Assembly (NCBI GenBank): GCA_003640385.1
Contig: RCAB01000123.1
Location: 62,001-126,000, forward strand
Source of the DNA: Setaria digitata
Taxonomy: Eukaryota; Nematoda; Chromadorea; Rhabditida; Setariidae
Length of the DNA stretch: 64,000 nt
Direction: 5' to 3'
Shown here: piece by piece, positions 61,579-64,000 of the stretch
How positions within the stretch are numbered: the stretch's first letter is position 1
Layout: each line of letters opens with the position of its first letter
The notes under the pieces: model-generated
Database searches by the model: none
Seen by the model: only the letters and a program-made list of their open reading frames with translations
What the model was told of the DNA's origin: nothing
Position numbers and translations under genes: made by a program

Positions 61579-64000
61579 CTGAATGAATATGTTAACTGAG
61601 CACTTAAATTGAAAAACACGGATGGATGGTGTTAACAAACTTATATTTCTTGAAAATGAGAAATGCTTGTCATGGATTGGCCGAACAACCGTCTGACCTC
61701 ATTTTACAAACTGAATAGCATTTTTTGGCTTTGACTGTAATGAGCTCCTATGGCACTCAAAAAAAGAAAAAAAAATCAAGTTCCTTTCGCAATAATTTGC
61801 ACTTGTATTTTTACCAACTCGACACAAATTTTTTGCAAAACTTGGCCTACTTCGCACAAATTTTATCAATTGTTTCACATAATTCCTCTGTAGGTATTTC
61901 CGACATCTTCACAAAATTTAGAACAAATGAGACAGAAACAACCGATTATACTAAGAAACATGGTCTACTTATACGATCAGTTTGCGGAATTTAATACTGT
62001 TTTAATTTTACAAAATGCCTCCTTCATCAGTGCTTTACATTTCTCATTTTCCGAAACAATGAATGATAAAATCAAATTTCGCTATACTAGAAATTAGACC
62101 GCTATAATATTGGGAAAAATCTAGAACTTATTATTAAAAAATGGATTTCAATAACCGCATAGAGTAAACACACTACATAGCTGCTCCCTTTTATCAACAG
62201 CCAAGTAGCTATACAATAATAAAGAATTCTAATCGTACACTCAAAAAAAAGCATTTAGTTTGCGCAAATTTCGACACAAAATACAACTGATATAGAATAC
62301 CTTGTGCCATAATACAAAATCCCTCTTTCACTGAGAGATGAGATGAAGTAAAGAAGTCTTCAATCAATGATGATTTCATACCAGCAAACCACGGAGCTGA
62401 TTCAAACGTGGAACCGTAATCTTCATTAAAGAGACGTAATACCGCTCAGCCATCAAAAGCACCGAAACATAAATTTGTGTCAGCATCACATTCAGTGCTG
62501 ACCAATAAATAATCATTTTTCAGCATACAAACCATCGGTTAACAACTTCTTACAGATAATTTAAACATGTCAGCGACCGTATCATACAGTGACATAATCA
62601 CTCTATAACTTAAAACTTTTAAAGCAACTTTTCAAATCACAGCACTGTTAATCTCTTAACTGCACAAAACTTATTGCGAATGTCGAGTTCATAGGAAACA
62701 AGACAGAATTACACCGTTTACAATCTGCACCATTTCTGTAAAGCTAAAATTTCTTTATATCTTTATATTAGGAAACTTCCAATCAATAAGACATCCCTCA
62801 CTTGTTTAAATGAACTCAACACTTTCCAACAACTTAAAGAAAACCGTCAAAAAAACTTAAAACTCGTGATATCTTTCGGAAGTGTTGTAAATGCAAGCAT
62901 GCAAGTAAAGAAATTACACGAAGGTCTTCCTTCCTTTTAGCTGCAGATTGAATGGTATCTTTCAAGGTTTGGTCGCTACTGTTGTTTCAGTGATCAATGA
63001 AATTTCAGGGCTAGTCCGGGCAGCTTTTTCTTCTTAAAAGTTTGTTTTAGATAGCTTACCTAAAACAAACAGCTTTTTAAAAATATTTCAACAACTTGAA
63101 TGAATTTAGACAAACTTAGAGAAAAAGTGTCTAATCACAAGCAGCCATTTGTACTGGAGCAAGTAATAATTCAGCAATAAACAAAGAAAACAGTGTTACA
63201 ATATTTCAGGTAGACGAACAAAATGAAACAAAAAAGAAAAGCTAAATCCATAAAGCAAACCGAAATACCACAGGCATTATGAGAATAGTTTAAATTTATT
63301 TTTAAAAAAATGAAAATAATTTTCATAAAAATTATTTAGCAATGAATTCATGTATATCGGAATCCCACCAGACCTAACAATAATATTATCATACAGAAGA
63401 AGAAACAATTAAACAAAACGGCAAATCTATTTTCTTTATTTAATTCATTACCCAGCAGTCGTGTCTGAACAAACGCGTCTGAACAAGTTGTTAAAAACAA
63501 AAGTATGAAAATAATGTTACATATTAAACAGAAACCATCAAACTTTTATGGTGCAGAATACTTCCTTTACAATGAATCAAATCACTTGAAAAAAAAAATT
63601 ACAATTCAACTTTTCTAATAGTAAGTATTCTACTGCAAAATAACTTGCTAAGTCAAAAATCACATTTTGAATATATCGGTGGAATTTAGCTTAAAACACT
63701 TAATATCCAACTGTAAATTTTAAAAACTGATCATTTTGTAATTTATTGAGGTTTCAATTCAGTTCTATGCAAAAAACTGCCTAAAACTCTTTTTACAACA
63801 GAGTACGTGTAACTGGGAAGTGAGAAAGACGACCAAACAAGATACTAATTTATGATTATGACCAAGAATCATTTTAAGACAGAATAGTGTAGCTGATGAA
63901 GTTGAAAAAGATAAATATCAAATAAAAGTCTGAAAATGAAAAAACGGCAAACTTTTAGCACATACATCGTTAGACGAACTCAGAAAAAAAAAAAAAAAAA
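61579..64000. other. Probable large intron or 5' region of the clarinet-like gene
   Basis: No exon could be joined to the 61578 acceptor with confidence. The one candidate is a 46-codon minus frame starting at an ATG near 62531 that ends at a GTATGA donor-like site near 62387 (contains MAERYYVSLMKITVPRL), but its phase does not match the next exon. The window ends in a poly-A run. Confidence 0.4.

Noticed and set aside
1..64000. CRISPR arrays, insertion sequences, phage genes, viral remnants
   Set aside because: No regularly spaced direct repeats, transposase, integrase, reverse transcriptase or viral motifs were seen; the gene structure is eukaryotic throughout.

Overview
The window is nuclear DNA from a nematode. 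The support is the AT-rich base composition, many short exons with TTTCAG-type acceptors, AT-rich introns of about 50 bp to several kb, and nematode-style genes such as a clarinet/Piccolo-like active-zone scaffold. A clade III (filarial/spirurid) worm is my guess and was not tested. I see no viral, prokaryotic or intact transposon sequence. All gene models below were spliced by eye. Outer coordinates are usually good to a codon where I state a start or stop; internal exon edges are inferred from phase-compatible GT/AG sites.

Layout, left to right: (1) a MIOS (GATOR2 subunit) gene on minus, 433-6643; (2) a poorly resolved minus-strand gene for a single-pass membrane protein with a possible TPM/MOLO-1-like ectodomain, about 10.8-15.9 kb, with orphan exons at its 3' side and a possible pseudogene or terminal exon upstream at 16.1-16.35 kb; (3) an R3HCC1L-like gene on plus, 19685-23885, behind a pyrimidine-rich then GC-richer promoter zone; (4) an NDRG gene on plus, 28799-35018, with two alternative first exons; (5) an ENTPD4/7-type Golgi nucleoside diphosphatase on minus, 36844-39987; (6) INTS14 (Integrator VWA subunit) on minus, 41322-44232; (7) a 5.3 kb gene-poor stretch, then a biogenic-amine GPCR on plus, 49555-53851; (8) a homocysteine S-methyltransferase on minus, 54176-56184; (9) the C-terminal PDZ-C2 part of a clarinet/Piccolo-like scaffold on minus, 58030 to at least 61578, whose 5' part probably lies beyond the right edge.

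The genes do not form one pathway. There are housekeeping genes (nutrient signalling, snRNA processing, glycoprotein quality control, one-carbon metabolism) and neuronal or membrane genes (amine receptor, active-zone scaffold, possible receptor auxiliary protein). Convergent pairs are NDRG/ENTPD and GPCR/methyltransferase; the GPCR and INTS14 are divergent. I see no operon with the short spacing typical of trans-spliced nematode operons.

No convincing new multi-gene system was found. The points most worth following up are the paired NDRG first exons, the unresolved membrane-protein gene, the minus-strand reading frame interrupted by a single TAA at 16.2 kb, the GC-AG intron and optional exons in the GPCR, and the clarinet-like C2 domain that has lost its loop-1 aspartates.
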